64,000 bases of DNA from CAYZWU01 sp964482235 (GCA_964482235.1 CAYZWU010000010.1:62001-126000); one strand, 5' to 3'. Counted from the stretch's first letter, positions 1-10,030 are shown. Numbers and translations are program-made. Notes: generated by a model from the sequence alone, not told the origin.

Positions 1-928
1 GGTCTTTGAGCCAGAGTGTGGCAAGATCGACATTGTCGGCGATGAAGGAGGCGAGGACGTGCTTGAGAAGGGATTTGAAAATGTCGGCCTTTCCAGGCGG
101 GACCAGCCAGTCGGCGATGATCCCGCGCCTGTACCCTCGATCCTCCTTGAGACAGGTCACCATGAAACCCTGGAGCTCGCCGCCCTTCCTGGCCTCGAAG
201 AACCTGTATTTTTCCACCGGGCAGCTGTTGAACCGCCAGGAGAGATACTCCTGGTCTTTCACAAGCGCCCAGACGAGATCGGTGGATGCTCTTTTCCAGA
301 GCTCTTCGTAATCTTCCGTGGGCCCGGCCACCTCGCTGATCTCGCAGCCGCTGTCGCTGCGCACCTTGATCGCCAGCTTGTGAATCATGCTGGACAGGTT
401 GAGACCCGGCACCTTGATGGACTTCTTCCTCTTCAGGTAGTTGCCCGCATTGAGGATTACCGAGTAGATCGGCAGCCCGGCATTGCAGACCAGCACCTTC
501 TTGAAAAGGGTGGTGATGCCCCGGTAGCTGTGCTTGTTGGTGTATCCGTAGATCATGTTGGTGGCGAAGAGGTAGGGCTTCAGGTGGCTGGCGATCCTCT
601 TCCAGGCCAGCATCTTCCGGTGTGTCGGATCGATCATCATGTCCGTCAGATGGACGCAGCTGTAGTTGCCGTCCATGATGGTGTTCTTGAGGTTCTGGAC
701 GCCGCAGAAGCCGATGAGCTTTCCCGAATCGAAGATGGAAAGCGAGTATCTCTTACCCGGGCAGTCGAGATACTTCCACTTGAAGTACTCTTCCGGCATC
801 TCGTGAAAGTCCGGATCATCTTCCTGACTCTTCCAGACGGCCGCGTGAAGGGCTGGAAGCTGGTCGATATCCTGCTCTTCGATCAATCTCGATTCGACGT
901 TTCTCTTTGTGTTGGCTTTGGACGACAT
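1..928 (-). CDS. GNAT-family acyltransferase-like protein (C-terminus outside window)
   Basis: The gene runs off the left edge; about 309 codons are visible from an ATG at 928. The first half (residues ~10-140) has the beta-alpha pattern of an N-acyltransferase, with a strand GKLIGFCGVQ followed by DMMIDPTHRKM, which sits where the acyl-CoA pyrophosphate loop is expected. Later, DQEYLSWRFNSCP matches the YLxWRxxxxP signature of the second half of double-GNAT proteins often found in polysaccharide or exosortase loci. No signal peptide, so cytoplasmic. The substrate cannot be told. The family call is from recalled motifs, and the missing end limits certainty. Confidence 0.6.
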   Translation of the reverse strand, partial: MSSKANTKRNVESRLIEEQDIDQLPALHAAVWKSQEDDPDFHEMPEEYFKWKYLDCPGKRYSLSIFDSGKLIGFCGVQNLKNTIMDGNYSCVHLTDMMIDPTHRKMLAWKRIASHLKPYLFATNMIYGYTNKHSYRGITTLFKKVLVCNAGLPIYSVILNAGNYLKRKKSIKVPGLNLSSMIHKLAIKVRSDSGCEISEVAGPTEDYEELWKRASTDLVWALVKDQEYLSWRFNSCPVEKYRFFEARKGGELQGFMVTCLKEDRGYRRGIIADWLVPPGKADIFKSLLKHVLASFIADNVDLATLWLKD

Positions 929-1008
929 CGTTTTCTCGCTCGGAGTTTCGCGTTGAATCTGCTCCCAGGCCGGGCCGCCGCTCCAGCGCAGACAATCCTG
1001 ACCACGTA

Positions 1009-1051
1009 ATGCCCGGTCGACTCCCGCCTCCGCAGGAAGGACCGGGCATTC
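1009..1051. repeat. Inverted repeat, 11-bp arms
   Basis: AATGCCCGGTC (1009-1019) and its exact complement GACCGGGCATT (1041-1051) flank a 21-nt loop. It lies between the stop of the lipoprotein gene at 1148 and the start of the GNAT gene at 928. There is no T-run on the minus side, so it is not a classical terminator. It may stabilise the mRNA 3' end or be a dispersed repeat. Confidence 0.6.
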
Positions 1052-1147
1052 TTATAATCGGCAAAAGGTGGGGTCAACATTGCCTGCATATTTACTTTAT
1101 TGGCAAATGGAATCCTCGCAAGCAGAAAGGTGCGAATTCGGCGACCT

Positions 1148-2152
1148 TTATCGATTCAGGTGACCGGCAAAGGCGCGGATCACGGGATCGGGATCCTCTT
1201 CAGCCGTCTTCTTCACCGCGGCGGCCAGATCAGCGATGCTCCGGAAGCGGGGAACGCTGCTGTAAGCGGAAAGAGCGGCAAAACGGATCACTCGCTCGGG
1301 ATCAGCGAGCGCACGGCGGATGAGAGCCGCTCTGTCGCGGTCCCTCTTCACGACCGACATCCCGAACTGGAAGGCAATCCACCGCTCCAGGCTCTTCTCC
1401 GATCCGTGCATCTCCTGGAGCATCGCCGCGAAGTCGCTGTCGTAAGGGTTGTCCGCGAGGGCGAAACCCAGCAGGAAGGGATTCAGGTCGCCATACCGCT
1501 CCGTTAGCCGGGCAGCCTCGAAGACACGAAGCCGAATCCTGCTCATCAGCTCGAGATCTCCGTCCTCTGCGAGCAGGTAGAAGTCCGGAGTGCCCGCTAT
1601 GACCAGCAATTTATCGAGCGCTTCGGACGGCTTCCCTTCGGCCAGGAGCCTGTCGGCCTGGACCAGTGCGGCACCTGCCGCGTCCCTGGCCTTGTCGGAT
1701 ATCTCGATCTGCTCCTTCTCCGCGCGGATCTGCGATGCACGCGTGGGAACGTCGAAGAACCACCGCCCGAGGAAATCGCCGATGAATATCAGGGGAGTCG
1801 CCACGGCACGCCATGGCAGGGCGGCGCATTCGGTCACGTAATGCTCGTCCCAGTCCCACTCGTCCCAGAGGATATCGCCCGTGTCGCCGGCCGCGTCGTC
1901 GATCACGGTCACGGGATGAATGATCAAGCCGTCGGTGATCACAGCAACCAGACCGATGGGAAAAACGACGGGAAAGGCCACGACGCGCCATCCCGTGGCC
2001 TCGGGCCAGAGGTTGTCCTCGACCAGGTTCAGGGCCGGGGTGTTGTCCCGGTTCATGAAGGCGCAGCCCTGGAGAAGCATTCCCACAAGGCAGATGAGCA
2101 TAATCTGAATGAAAGGGGACCGCGCCGTGCGGTTCTTGCTTGCGGTTATCAT
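1148..2152 (-). CDS. Lipoprotein with C-terminal HEAT-like helices
   Basis: 334 residues. A signal peptide ends in a lipobox (LLQGC, Cys ~30), so it is predicted to be membrane-anchored. Residues ~50-110 (VVFPIGLVAVITDGLIIHPVTVIDDA) closely resemble the protein encoded just upstream at 2149-2565, so the two are paralogues. The C-terminal ~150 residues are helical, and the last 60 look like HEAT repeats (ALADPERVIRFAALSAYSS; EDPDPVIRAFAGHL). Its ATG overlaps the stop of the upstream gene (ATGA), so the pair is translationally coupled. No enzymatic motif is visible and the function is unknown. Confidence 0.75.
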   Translation of the reverse strand: MITASKNRTARSPFIQIMLICLVGMLLQGCAFMNRDNTPALNLVEDNLWPEATGWRVVAFPVVFPIGLVAVITDGLIIHPVTVIDDAAGDTGDILWDEWDWDEHYVTECAALPWRAVATPLIFIGDFLGRWFFDVPTRASQIRAEKEQIEISDKARDAAGAALVQADRLLAEGKPSEALDKLLVIAGTPDFYLLAEDGDLELMSRIRLRVFEAARLTERYGDLNPFLLGFALADNPYDSDFAAMLQEMHGSEKSLERWIAFQFGMSVVKRDRDRAALIRRALADPERVIRFAALSAYSSVPRFRSIADLAAAVKKTAEEDPDPVIRAFAGHLNR

Positions 2153-2565
2153 CCTCTGTTCTCCACGGCTTCCACGTCGTCCATGATGAAAAGCGAACGG
2201 ACCAGCCAGTCTCCCAGGAAGGTGGGAGGTGTCAGCACGATGCTGAGCGGGAGCATCAACGCCTTGCGCAGGATGTCGATGTCGCGCGGCTTCCAGTAGA
2301 GCTGGTAGACGTCGTCGGCTGCGTCGGGAATCACGCAGACCGGGTGGACCAGCACCATGTCCGTGACCAGCGCCGCGGTCCCCACGGGGAGAGCGACCGG
2401 CGCCAGGGCGACACGGACCGGCGTGGATTCAGGCTGGACCGCACCGTCCAGGGTGTTGAGGAGGCGCCTGTTGTCGCTGTCGAAGACCGCGCAGCCGCAC
2501 AGGGAAGCTGTCACGGCAAGCAGGACCGCGAGCAGAACAAGGTTCGGCAAGACATTTCGGATCAT
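2149..2565 (-). CDS. Small lipoprotein, paralogue of the downstream gene
   Basis: 138 residues from ATG 2565, chosen because a GGAGG lies 8 nt upstream; the reading frame opens earlier without an RBS. Signal peptide with lipobox (SLCGC). The segment PVALPVGTAALVTDMVLVHPVCVIPDAAD repeats the pattern of residues 50-85 of the 1148-2152 protein. It lacks the helical C-terminal extension of that paralogue. The two form a coupled pair (ATGA overlap), consistent with tandem duplication and then divergence. Function unknown. Confidence 0.72.
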   Translation of the reverse strand: MIRNVLPNLVLLAVLLAVTASLCGCAVFDSDNRRLLNTLDGAVQPESTPVRVALAPVALPVGTAALVTDMVLVHPVCVIPDAADDVYQLYWKPRDIDILRKALMLPLSIVLTPPTFLGDWLVRSLFIMDDVEAVENRG

Positions 2566-2670
2566 GAGAGAGGCCTCCTCTGCCGGATGATTCATCGATA
2601 GTTCGGCTGCCCGCATCAGTCCATTCTAAACGTGAATCCCTTGCCGAGTCCAGTAAGCCTCTTGAATGAT

Positions 2671-3888
2671 CTAGACCGCTTCCCCTGCCGCTGCCCCCGA
2701 TGCCCAGGCCCAGTGAAGGTTGAATCCCCCGAGCTGACCCGTCACATCGATCACCTCGCCGATGAAAAAGAGACCGGCGATCTTGCGGGATTCCATGGTC
2801 TTCGACGACAGCTCCTTCGTGTCCACGCCTCCGAGTGTTACTTCCGCCTTCTCGAACCCCTCCGTGCCCGCGGGAACGAACTTCCAGCGGTGGATCGCCT
2901 CTGCCGCGGCGGCGAGCTCGTCGGACCGGCATTGGCAGACAGGCCGCAAGGGGATGCAGCGCTCGCTCCAGGCTGCGGCCACGCGGCGCGGCAGGCAGCG
3001 GCCGAGGAGAGTCTTGACCTCCTGCTTCTCGCCTCGCTTCCTGCACTCCTCGAGGAGTTCGAGGAGATCGCGGTCCGGGCAGAGGTCGACATCGATCGTT
3101 TCGCCCTGCTGCCAGAGCGACGAGACCTGCAGGATCGCCGGACCGCTCAGCCCCTTGTGCGTGAACAGGACGTCCTCCGTCACGCTGAACGGCCCGCATC
3201 GAACGCCCGCCATCAGGGAGACGCCGGCCAGTGAGGCGCAGAGCTCCTTCTCCGGCACGGCCAGGGTGAACGGAACCAGGGCCGGGCGGGTCGGGACGAC
3301 GGCAAGGCCGAACCGACGGGCCAGCTCAATACCGAATCCCGTCGCGCCGAGCGACGGCATCGAGAGGCCTCCGGTGGCCACGACGAGGGAAGGCGCCTCG
3401 AACGAACCGTGATCGGTCCGCACACGGAAGAGCCCGTTCCTGTCGATCGTCCTGACGGGGCAGTCGAAGCGGAACTCCACTTTCCCGCCGCGGCACTCTT
3501 GGAGGAGCATCTCGACGATCCTTGCCGAAGAGCCGCGGCAGAAGAGCTGCCCCTCCTTCTTCTCGCGCCAGGCGATGCCGTGCCGATCGACGAGGGCGAT
3601 GAAGTCGTGGGGAGTGAAGCGGGCCAGAGCCGACTTGCAGAACGCGGGATTTTGCGACCAGTAGCGATCCGATCCTGCTGCCAGGTTGGTGAAATTACAG
3701 TGCCCGCCTCCCGATACGGCGATCTTTGCTCCCGGCCCGGCGGCGTGGTCGATCAGCAGGACACGCCGTCCCCGCTTCCCTGCCGTGGCGGCGCAGAAGA
3801 GACCGGAAGCTCCGGCTCCGATGATGATGACGTCGAATGTTTTCCCGCTTGGGCGGGTCGAGCCGCCTGGGCCGGGCCGTGAGGTCAT
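2671..3888 (-). CDS. NAD(P)/FAD-dependent oxidoreductase, BaiN/HI0933 family
   Basis: 405 residues. The N-terminus has the dinucleotide-binding strand and loop VIIIGAGASG (residues ~18-27). It is followed by GAKIAVSGGGHCNFTN, typical of HI0933/YhiN flavoproteins, and the C-terminus has the family's FAD-contact segment GEVIDVTGQLGGFNLHWAWASG. Family members are soluble flavoproteins with reductase-like roles (BaiN reduces bile acids in one lineage); the substrate here is unknown. The start at 3888 is chosen because it forms an ATGA overlap with the stop of the ceramidase-like gene; the frame is open further upstream. Confidence 0.85.
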   Translation of the reverse strand: MTSRPGPGGSTRPSGKTFDVIIIGAGASGLFCAATAGKRGRRVLLIDHAAGPGAKIAVSGGGHCNFTNLAAGSDRYWSQNPAFCKSALARFTPHDFIALVDRHGIAWREKKEGQLFCRGSSARIVEMLLQECRGGKVEFRFDCPVRTIDRNGLFRVRTDHGSFEAPSLVVATGGLSMPSLGATGFGIELARRFGLAVVPTRPALVPFTLAVPEKELCASLAGVSLMAGVRCGPFSVTEDVLFTHKGLSGPAILQVSSLWQQGETIDVDLCPDRDLLELLEECRKRGEKQEVKTLLGRCLPRRVAAAWSERCIPLRPVCQCRSDELAAAAEAIHRWKFVPAGTEGFEKAEVTLGGVDTKELSSKTMESRKIAGLFFIGEVIDVTGQLGGFNLHWAWASGAAAGEAV

Positions 3889-4739
3889 GGGAGATCGTGC
3901 TCCGCCTGCGGCAGCGGCTTGCGCCGCTGGAGCATGCGAACGAGCCACCAGAGGCTGACGGCAGCAAAGATGTGCTTCAAGGTATGGCCGCTGACGATCT
4001 GGAAGAACGAGTAGATCTGCTCGTCAAGAAGTTCGCAGCCCTTGGCAAGAAGATACCAGCCCGCGCAGCCCCAGAAGTAGCCGCCGTGGCTGTAGCGGGG
4101 CGGGAACAGGAGCAAGGCGAGCGGGATCGCTGCCATGGGGTAGTATTGAACCAGGCCGTAGAGGCGTAGGTCCCCCTTTCCAGCCACCTCGGTGAAATAC
4201 CAGTAGAACACGCTGGCCACACCCAGGGCGACGAGAGGCCAGAGAAGCGCCCTCCCGGTGCGCGGGCTGATGCGCTCGGAGATGATGACGCTGAGGAGCG
4301 GCATGAAGATGAGAACCATGCCGAGGCGGTCCAACACGAGGCGCCCGTTGGAAGGATCGAGGTGGTACCAGGCCGATCCGAAGGCGGTGAAGATCATGGC
4401 GGAAAAGATCGTCGTGAAGGCGATCCGTTCCTTGTCGTGCTCGAACAGGATGCCGCGCCGCACGCCGCCCGAGCGGGCCATGAAGAAGAGGGCGCGGAGA
4501 CCAACGATGAAGAAGAAGAAATTGGTCAGCACGTCGGCGGCATTGGAGATGCCGAGAAACGAGCGGTGGTCGGCAAAAGAGTGGTAGTCCGGATCCTGCG
4601 GGATCACCCCGAGGAAGAGAAGTACAACGATACCCACGGCGCCGGGTGCCAGAAAGCAGATGATCCTGACTCGTTTCGAGAGCGGGGATAGCGGCTTCCG
4701 CGCCACATCGATAGAAAAGCTGGATTCGCTGTTCGCCAT
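3885..4739 (-). CDS. Alkaline ceramidase/phytoceramidase-family membrane protein
   Basis: 284 residues with about seven hydrophobic segments (first at residues ~25-45). Characteristic family stretches are FADHRSFLGISNAADVLTN and GSAWYHLDPSN-x5-DRLGM. The latter carries the conserved His-Asp set thought to bind zinc in the CREST/ceramidase superfamily. Predicted inner-membrane amidase acting on ceramide-like lipids, although bacterial members are largely uncharacterised. First gene of a coupled pair with the flavoprotein. Confidence 0.75.
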   Translation of the reverse strand: MANSESSFSIDVARKPLSPLSKRVRIICFLAPGAVGIVVLLFLGVIPQDPDYHSFADHRSFLGISNAADVLTNFFFFIVGLRALFFMARSGGVRRGILFEHDKERIAFTTIFSAMIFTAFGSAWYHLDPSNGRLVLDRLGMVLIFMPLLSVIISERISPRTGRALLWPLVALGVASVFYWYFTEVAGKGDLRLYGLVQYYPMAAIPLALLLFPPRYSHGGYFWGCAGWYLLAKGCELLDEQIYSFFQIVSGHTLKHIFAAVSLWWLVRMLQRRKPLPQAEHDLP

Positions 4740-5008
4740 GGCTTCGGTTTTACAGATCGTTGTCTACCTGGTTCCTGATCTCGTGAAGGCAACCATCTTG
4801 TTTGTCGGATTACTAATGATAACGACAAGCATGGCACATTTTACCAGAGGTCGGGAAATAGCAAGTCGCCAAAACCAATTGATATCGATCGAATCGTGGT
4901 CCGAGCTGGCGAGTTGCGCTTATATTCCAGTGTGCCGGTTGAGTTTATAATACGTTAATTCTCAATAGGTTATTGGTGGTTATATGGATTTGACAACGGG
5001 CTGTGCAG
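4740..5008. other. Intergenic, no gene recognised
   Basis: Upstream region of the ceramidase-like gene. It is more AT-rich than its surroundings and probably holds that gene's promoter, but I cannot assign -35/-10 boxes confidently. A hydrophobic plus-strand reading frame crosses 4660-4950, with no RBS and no family resemblance. Confidence 0.5.
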
Positions 5009-5044
5009 AAAAAAACAATCCCCGGCGCGGGACGCCGGGGATTG
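5009..5044 (-). terminator. Rho-independent terminator of the YHS-like gene
   Basis: Perfect 12-bp stem (5016-5027 with 5033-5044), 5-nt loop, and an A-run at 5009-5015 that reads as a U-run on the minus strand. It lies 62 nt after the stop at 5106. Confidence 0.92.
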
Positions 5045-5105
5045 CTGTTGATGTCTGATCTTCTATGAAAGAATTGTACCGCACGGGTACAGGTCCGCCC
5101 TAGCC

Positions 5106-5945
5106 TCAGCAGCTCTTTTTCGCGGGTTTCTTGACCTTTTTCGGTTTCGGCTTGGCAGGAGTGGGGACCGCGGGGCCGCTCTTGCAGCTGCCGCTGCAAC
5201 TGCCGCCGTCCTTGCAGCTGCCCGAGCAGGAACCCGTCTGCATCTCGCACGAACCGGTGCCGTGCTTCTTCGTCCATCCGGCCATCAGCTTGGGAAGGTA
5301 CTTGCCGGGATTCTTTTCGAAGGACTGGACGCATCCCTTGCAGCAGAACCGCACCAGGAAGTTGCCGAACACGTGATCGTACGGCTTGCCCATCTTGCCG
5401 AGCTTGGTGCCCGAGACGATGCAGGTGTCGAGAGGATAGACCGGCTTCTGCTGGGCGATCACGGCCTTGTCGAGGGCGGCCAGGTACTTGGCCGGATTCT
5501 TCTTGAAGGCGGGAACGCATTCCTTGGAGCTGAGCCGCACCAGGCGGTCGTTGAAGAGGAAGTCAAAAGCCTTTCCGCTCTTGCCGAGCTTGGCGCCCGA
5601 GACCACGCAGGTGTCGAGCGGGTAGCAGCTCGACTGGATGGCGAGGAGGGAGTTTTTCCTCTTCTTGAGCAGGGCGCCGGGATTGGCCTTGAAGGTGGCC
5701 AGGCACTTCTCACCGCAGAAGTTGACCTTTGTTCCCTCATGCTTCAGGCTGAGCGGCTTCTTCACCTTGGTCAGGGGCGCGCCGCAGTCCAGGCACTGGG
5801 TGAAGGGGCAGCAGATGCCCGGCTTGGCCGCGGAGCTGGCCTTCGACGAGGCGATCGCCTCCTCGCCGGCCATGGCAGTGCCGCCGCAGAGGAGCAGCGC
5901 CATGACGACGAGTCCCAGGGTCAGCAAACATTTCTTTCCAATCAT
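5106..5945 (-). CDS. Secreted Cys-rich protein with three YHS/TRASH-like domains
   Basis: 279 residues from ATG 5945, chosen for AAGGAG 7 nt upstream; a TTG at 5963 is also in frame. A signal peptide (ending near AMA-GEEA) is followed by three ~60-residue modules. Each has a Cys-containing entry loop (CLDCGAPL; DTCVVSGAKLG; DTCIVSGTKLG) and an F/V-x-F-C/S-x-x-C segment (VNFCGEKC; LSSKEC; VRFCCKGC). This is the pattern of YHS/TRASH metal-binding domains. A tail with C-x3-C repeats (GSCSGSCKDGGSCSGSC) and a Lys/Pro-rich end follow. Likely an exported metal-binding protein (Cu, Fe or Zn). Monocistronic, with its own terminator and an inverted repeat in its 5' region. Confidence 0.75.
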   Translation of the reverse strand: MIGKKCLLTLGLVVMALLLCGGTAMAGEEAIASSKASSAAKPGICCPFTQCLDCGAPLTKVKKPLSLKHEGTKVNFCGEKCLATFKANPGALLKKRKNSLLAIQSSCYPLDTCVVSGAKLGKSGKAFDFLFNDRLVRLSSKECVPAFKKNPAKYLAALDKAVIAQQKPVYPLDTCIVSGTKLGKMGKPYDHVFGNFLVRFCCKGCVQSFEKNPGKYLPKLMAGWTKKHGTGSCEMQTGSCSGSCKDGGSCSGSCKSGPAVPTPAKPKPKKVKKPAKKSC

Positions 5946-5963
5946 TTCGATCTCCTTGTTCAA

Positions 5964-6034
5964 GTTAAAAGAACCGGTTTTCAGGTCTCGGGATCTTTTG
6001 CGAAAGGTGTGCCGTATGGGTGGTTCTTTTTAAC
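5964..6034. promoter_or_regulatory. Near-perfect inverted repeat upstream of the YHS-like gene
   Basis: GTTAAAAGAACC (5964-5975) and GGTTCTTTTTAAC (6022-6034) are complementary except for one extra A/T; the arms are 46 nt apart. The proximal arm lies immediately upstream of the RBS of the gene starting at 5945. It could be a 5'-UTR hairpin or a two-site operator. The link to metal control is inferred only from the gene product. Confidence 0.5.
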
Positions 6035-6129
6035 ATGCAGACGGTTAACAGGTTAGGTGGGTCGTGGTGCGGGATGGTCTCCGCGGCTGGTCAGGAACTG
6101 GTTCCTTCTGCAGCCAGAATCTGGTGACT

Positions 6130-7473
<1,344 letters not shown>

Positions 7474-7514
7474 GTCACTCGGTTTCCTGCCGTGCCGACG
7501 GGATCGACATTCTC

Positions 7515-9374
7515 TCAAGGGTGAACGGGAAAGGTCAGCTCGAAAGCCGCGCCCGGCTCGCGGTTTTCCGCTGTCGCGGCTCCTCCGTGATACTCGGCGA
7601 TCTTCTTCACGTTGGCAAGGCCGAGCCCGGTGCCCTCGTCTCGCGTGGTGACAAAGGGCTGAAAGACCTTTCCCATGAAGGATTCGGGAATTCCCGGTCC
7701 GTTGTCAACCACCATTATCGAGAAGGTTTCCGGCCGGTCCGGGCAGGGTCGCCCGCTGATCGTCACTTCCCCGCCGCCCGAATCGGCCACCGCTTCGATC
7801 GCATTGTTCACCAGGTTGATCAGGGCGCGCCCCATCTGCTCGCGATCCACCACGAGGAGCGTGCCGTCCGCCCCGTCCTCCACCTCGAGGCTGATGCCCT
7901 TTCTGCCGGCCTTCTCGCTCACGACCTCGAGCACGTCGGCCACGAGATCCTTGAAAGCCACGGGCGCGGGATCGAGGTCGAGAGGCTTGCCGTACTGGAG
8001 CAGGTCGTTCAGCATCCTTTCCACGCGGTCGACCTGCCTCGCGGCGATCTCGGCCAGCTCGGTGTGGGCGTCGTCCCCTTCGACCTTCTTGCGCAGGGCC
8101 TGGATGTTGACCTTTATCGAAGAGAGGGGGTTGCGGACCTCGTGCACCACGCTGGTGCTCAGCTCCCCGATCGCGGCCAGGGCGGCGGCGTGCGACAGCC
8201 GGTTCTGCGCGGCGGCCAGCTCGTCGAGCATCCTGTTGAACGCCGTGGCCACCTCGCGTGATTCGGTTTCATGCATCGGCTCGAGGCGCTCGCCGAGGCT
8301 CCCCTTGGAGATCCGTCGAGCCACGGCAGCCAGCTCCCTCAGGGGGAAGGAGAGGCGGCCCGCGATCCGCAGCGAAAGGAAGAGCGCGACGGCCAGCGTG
8401 ACGAGGCCCGTTATCAGCACCCTGAACTCGAGCTTTCGCAGGGACTCGAACGCTTCGGCCTGATCGATTTCCGCGACGATCGAGAACGGCATGCCGGGAA
8501 AGTCCGTGACCGCGCCGAGAACGTCCGTGCCGTTGTGGTCGCCGTACTCCTTGACCGCAATGGGCTGCCCGGACGGCTCACGGGAGCCGGAGCGTGCCGC
8601 GCCGGGGTGCCCCGACTTTTTGCCGATGAGATCGTCGGGGGCAAAAGGCAGGCTCTGGATCTGGCCTTCCGGAGACACGAGGAAGACCTTGCCCGTCTCG
8701 CCGAGACCGGTCCGGTCCTGGAGGATCGGATCGATGGCGCGGGAGATGTTGAGGCAGGCCACCAGGTAGCCGACGCGCTCCCCGCCGCTATCCATGAGAG
8801 GGTGCCCCATGTCGAGGCAGATCGTGCCGCAGAGGAGAAGACCGGGGGTGTTGACCACGAGACCGTCCGCCTCGGCCAGGCGCGCCGCGAAGGCGTTGTC
8901 CACGATCATCGTCATGTCGGAGGCGAAAAAACTCGACTGGTCGATCGGGTTCCACTGGGGATCGTAGGTGATGATCACCTCGTAGGGCGAGCCCCTCTCC
9001 AGGAACGTCTCGATGATCTTGCACTGGCACCCCTGCTCTCCCGGCGCCGTGCTGCAGTTGGGGCAGGAACTCCGGGCGCAGGGTGTGGAGGCGAGGAAGC
9101 TGAGATCGGACCGGCGCTCGTCGAGCCAGTCGACCAGCCGCCCCTTGCGCGATTCGAGCACGGTCCTGAGGTGCTTCTCCTGCTGGGCGATGATCTCGTT
9201 GCGGGTGAAATGATATCCCTGCCAGGCCAGCACGAGGAGGGGGCAGAGGGCGATGACGGCCATGCCGGCGAGGATCCGGGCGCGGAAGCTGCGCAGGAAC
9301 GGCCAGCGCCCCGGCGGCTCGCCCGGCGGCGGAGGTTCATTCGCGGGATCGTTCGTTTTCGTGTTTTCTGTCAT
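7515..9374 (-). CDS. Membrane sensor histidine kinase with Cys-rich periplasmic sensor
   Basis: 619 residues from ATG 9374. TM1 is at ~34-52, and the periplasmic dCache-like sensor is at ~55-330, with five Cys within 20 residues (C99, C104, C107, C116, C118). TM2 is near 340-360 and is followed by HAMP. The HisKA domain has the H-box VVHEVRNPLSSIK; the HATPase has NLVNNAIEA, VDNGPGIP and GTGLGLA. It is the cognate kinase of the NtrC-type regulator, starting 42 nt after it. The Cys cluster suggests redox or metal sensing (inference). Confidence 0.93.
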   Translation of the reverse strand: MTENTKTNDPANEPPPPGEPPGRWPFLRSFRARILAGMAVIALCPLLVLAWQGYHFTRNEIIAQQEKHLRTVLESRKGRLVDWLDERRSDLSFLASTPCARSSCPNCSTAPGEQGCQCKIIETFLERGSPYEVIITYDPQWNPIDQSSFFASDMTMIVDNAFAARLAEADGLVVNTPGLLLCGTICLDMGHPLMDSGGERVGYLVACLNISRAIDPILQDRTGLGETGKVFLVSPEGQIQSLPFAPDDLIGKKSGHPGAARSGSREPSGQPIAVKEYGDHNGTDVLGAVTDFPGMPFSIVAEIDQAEAFESLRKLEFRVLITGLVTLAVALFLSLRIAGRLSFPLRELAAVARRISKGSLGERLEPMHETESREVATAFNRMLDELAAAQNRLSHAAALAAIGELSTSVVHEVRNPLSSIKVNIQALRKKVEGDDAHTELAEIAARQVDRVERMLNDLLQYGKPLDLDPAPVAFKDLVADVLEVVSEKAGRKGISLEVEDGADGTLLVVDREQMGRALINLVNNAIEAVADSGGGEVTISGRPCPDRPETFSIMVVDNGPGIPESFMGKVFQPFVTTRDEGTGLGLANVKKIAEYHGGAATAENREPGAAFELTFPVHP

Positions 9375-9546
9375 GGCGGCACACCGAACTTGAATCGGTC
9401 CTTCTAGAGTAGCACGACGGCGCTTCTTCCGCCACACGAGGGGGAGCTTTGAGCGGTACGAGCCGCGTCTCGCTGGAAGGTTCGGCGTCAGGATGGCGGA
9501 TGGATCAGCGAATCATCGTGTGCCAGGATGCGACGAGTCATCTGCC

Positions 9547-10011
9547 TTACTTGAATCGCGTGCAATCCGCTGTTCGAATCCTCTCCACCCGTTGCCGCAG
9601 CTGATCGATTGCGTCCTGAACGCTGATGCCTGCGCGTTGCGCAGGGTCTTCCCGGAATGCTACCCGTGCCCACTGAAGCAACAGGGGGCCGCTGACTGGA
9701 TCATCTGGGTTGTCGGTTGCTTGTCTGTACTCCTCCTTCAGCCAATGGGTACGCGGGAAGATATGAAAATGGATTTCGTGTCCGCCCTCGCTGAATCGGG
9801 CGACATACACTCTCTCAGGATTGATGACTTCTTCGACCGCGCGACATGCGAGGAGCATCGCTGTGCCGAGGTCCTGCCAGGCGTCTGGTGCGATGTCGGA
9901 GAACGACGTGACGGGCTGCATCGGGAAGAGGACGAGATAGCCCGGCACGGCACAGTCCGGACACTGCCTTGCTGTCCATGATGCAGTCTCGAATACCGGA
10001 AAGTCATTCAT
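9547..10011 (-). CDS. HIT-like hydrolase, third gene of nuclease-Fic-HIT cassette
   Basis: 154 residues from ATG 10011, 19 nt after the Fic stop; the frame extends upstream into the Fic gene. It has an N-terminal C-x2-C and PGYLVLFP strand typical of HIT proteins, then the active-site segment EIHFHIFPR. In HIT enzymes this is H-x-H-x-H. Here the middle (nucleophilic) and last His are kept and the first is Glu, with another His just before it. HIT proteins cleave nucleoside phosphoramidates, dinucleotides or adenylylated substrates. Next to a Fic enzyme it could remove or recycle AMP groups (inference). Confidence 0.7.
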   Translation of the reverse strand: MNDFPVFETASWTARQCPDCAVPGYLVLFPMQPVTSFSDIAPDAWQDLGTAMLLACRAVEEVINPERVYVARFSEGGHEIHFHIFPRTHWLKEEYRQATDNPDDPVSGPLLLQWARVAFREDPAQRAGISVQDAIDQLRQRVERIRTADCTRFK

Positions 10012-10030
10012 ATCTGATTGTTGGCCGTTA

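Noticed and set aside
4660..4950. 96-codon hydrophobic plus-strand frame
   Set aside because: It overlaps the ceramidase-like start, has no RBS and no family resemblance; the hydrophobicity reflects the antisense of a promoter region.
9565..9590. TTCGAATCC reminiscent of a tRNA T-loop
   Set aside because: Flanking bases cannot form the T-stem and no acceptor or anticodon arm is found; it is inside the HIT coding sequence.
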